The translations under genes and the position numbers were made by a program. From Verrucomicrobiota bacterium (GTDB lineage Bacteria; Verrucomicrobiota; Verrucomicrobiia; Opitutales; Opitutaceae): a stretch of 30,620 nucleotides of DNA. The stretch is from assembly GCA_023433275.1 (NCBI GenBank), contig JAEZDN010000156.1, positions 1 through 30,620 on the forward strand. The letters are read 5' to 3'. Below the pieces are notes generated by a model. That model was given only the letters and a program-made list of their open reading frames with translations, did not search any database and was not told the DNA's origin. The stretch's first letter is position 1. Each line of letters opens with the position of its first letter. Below, one piece after another: positions 29,810 through 30,620 of the stretch.

Positions 29810-30223
29810 ATGAACTCCACTCCTTCCCGCCGTACCTTTCTCGCCACCGCCGCCACGCTCGGGGCCGCCGCGGCGGCCTCCGCCGCTTCCATGAGCACCG
29901 CCACGCACACGCCGCCGAAACTCGTTCATCATGTTTTCTTTTGGCTGAAGAATCCGGATTCCAAGGAGGACCTCGCGAAGCTGCTCGCGGGGATCCGCGG
30001 GCTCGCCCAGATCGAGACCGTGCGCGGCATTCACGTCGGCGTGCCGGCGAGCACGGAAAAACGCGAGGTGGTGGACAACAGCTTCAGCGCCTCGGAGATT
30101 CTCTATTTCGACGATGTCGAGGGCCAGAACGCCTACCAGGTCCATCCATTGCACCAGAAGTTCGTGGACGAATGCTCCTCGCTCTGGAGCAAGGTCATCG
30201 TGTACGACGCGATCGCGCGCTGA
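29810..30223 (+). CDS. Dabb (stress-responsive alpha/beta-barrel) domain protein, Tat-exported
   Basis: 137 residues from the ATG at 29810. The N-terminus has a twin-arginine signal (SRRTFL at 6-11, then an alanine-rich hydrophobic segment to about residue 28), so it should be exported folded by Tat. The rest is one Dabb domain of the dimeric ferredoxin-like type: LVHHVFFWLKNPDSKEDLAK at the start, a central IETVRGIHVGVPAS strand and helix, and the FSASEILYFDDVEGQNAYQV-HPLHQKFVDE block, where the HPLH histidines are typical. The enzymatic role of exported Dabb proteins is not settled; they often occur in sugar- or sulfatase-related loci of Verrucomicrobia and Planctomycetes. A structured repeat starts within its stop codon. 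Confidence 0.88.
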   Translation: MNSTPSRRTFLATAATLGAAAAASAASMSTATHTPPKLVHHVFFWLKNPDSKEDLAKLLAGIRGLAQIETVRGIHVGVPASTEKREVVDNSFSASEILYFDDVEGQNAYQVHPLHQKFVDECSSLWSKVIVYDAIAR

Positions 30224-30371
30224 GCCGGAGCGATGCTGTCAGAATGCGATTCCGCAGTGTGCGCGATCGAACGGTTCGGTTGTAGGGGCGGGGCTCGTAC
30301 ACGCCCTCGGTTCCCGCAGCGAGAAAAGGCGCGGTCAAGCCGCGCCCCTACATCGAACTGCAATATTCCGG
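30223..30371 (+). repeat. Dispersed structured repeat, family A, copy 4
   Basis: The best preserved copy. AGCCGGAGCGATGC begins on the last base of the Dabb stop codon (TGA at 30221-30223). It continues through TCAGAATGCGATTCCGC, TTGTAGGGGCGGGGCTCGT, GCAGCGAGAAAAGGCGCGG and GCCGCGCCCCTACA to ACTGCAATATTCCGGC. A family C repeat follows 20 bp later. Confidence 0.85.
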
Positions 30372-30390
30372 CGAAGGCCTCTCCCGCGCG

Positions 30391-30473
30391 GTCATCCTGA
30401 ACGCAGTGAAGGATCCACGGAGTCGGCGCAGGCCCGTCCTTTCCCTTGGATCCTTCGCTCCGCTCAGGATGAC
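30391..30473. repeat. 83-bp palindromic repeat, family C, copy 2
   Basis: GTCATCCTGAACGCAGTGAA at the left and TTCGCTCCGCTCAGGATGAC at the right. It has the same length as the element at 24486-24568 and is close to its reverse complement along the whole length. It lies between two family A copies. Confidence 0.85.
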
Positions 30474-30499
30474 GGTGGCGGGTGTTATTTTGTACGCTC

Positions 30500-30620
30500 C
30501 AAAGCGGTGAGCGCGGTGCACGGTCGAACGGTACGGTTGTAGGGGCGTGGCTCGTCCACGCCCTCGGTTCCCGCAGCGAGAAAAGTGCGCGGTCAAAAGC
30601 TGCGCCCCTCCGTCCAGCTG
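30500..30620 (+). repeat. Dispersed structured repeat, family A, copy 5 (cut by window end)
   Basis: GCACGGTCGAACGGTACGG, TTGTAGGGGCGTGGCTCGTC, CACGCCCTCGGTTCCCGCAG and a slightly altered CAAAAGCTGCGCCCCTC run to the window edge, where GTCCAGCTG matches the right arm of other copies. The left AGCCGGAA end is missing, so it is truncated on the left, possibly by the adjoining family C element. Confidence 0.75.

Overview
The window is high-GC bacterial DNA that looks like an Opitutaceae-type verrucomicrobium. This is inferred from the two TonB-dependent receptors, whose mature N-termini carry a VVLSPFTV-type segment, from the pairing of such receptors with LacI-family regulators and sugar permeases without SusD, from the scarcity of Shine-Dalgarno sequences, and from the dense structured intergenic repeats. 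No rRNA, tRNA, transposase or CRISPR array was seen.

Layout. 1-5.1 kb: the N-terminal part of a flavin amine oxidase (minus strand, running off the left edge), a possible 36-residue membrane peptide, a host-attachment-type protein, two small cytoplasmic proteins (one DUF3574-like) and a divergent RtcB RNA ligase (minus). 5.5-13.5 kb: a probable beta-glucan (laminarin or mixed-linkage type) utilisation locus with a LacI-family regulator (minus), a divergent TonB-dependent receptor, a GPH-type sugar:cation symporter and two tandem GH16 enzymes, the first with a signal peptide and the second without. 13.5-14.1 kb: three tandem copies of a roughly 225-bp structured repeat. 14.1-23.6 kb: a probable pectin locus with a GH28 polygalacturonase-like enzyme and a second TonB-dependent receptor (both minus, separated by a strong intrinsic terminator), a divergent LacI-family regulator, an MFS permease and a six-hairpin-type glycosidase. 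An identical 12-bp motif upstream of the receptor/regulator pair and of the permease is the best candidate for a shared operator.

23.7-30.6 kb: an exported protein of unknown function, a dicarboxylate/amino-acid:cation symporter with an altered sodium-binding motif, a CNNM/CorC-type CBS protein, a membrane-associated family 2 glycosyltransferase and a Tat-exported Dabb-domain protein. Nearly every intergenic gap here and elsewhere holds dispersed palindromic repeats, and these account for many spurious open frames.

The working model for both carbohydrate loci is uptake of oligosaccharides across the outer membrane by the receptor, degradation by exported hydrolases, import by the MFS/GPH permease and control by the local LacI-type sensor. 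Substrates are inferred from enzyme families, not shown. I did not find a clearly new multi-gene system. The most unusual material is the repeat families, the putative regulon motif and the unassigned six-hairpin glycosidase.
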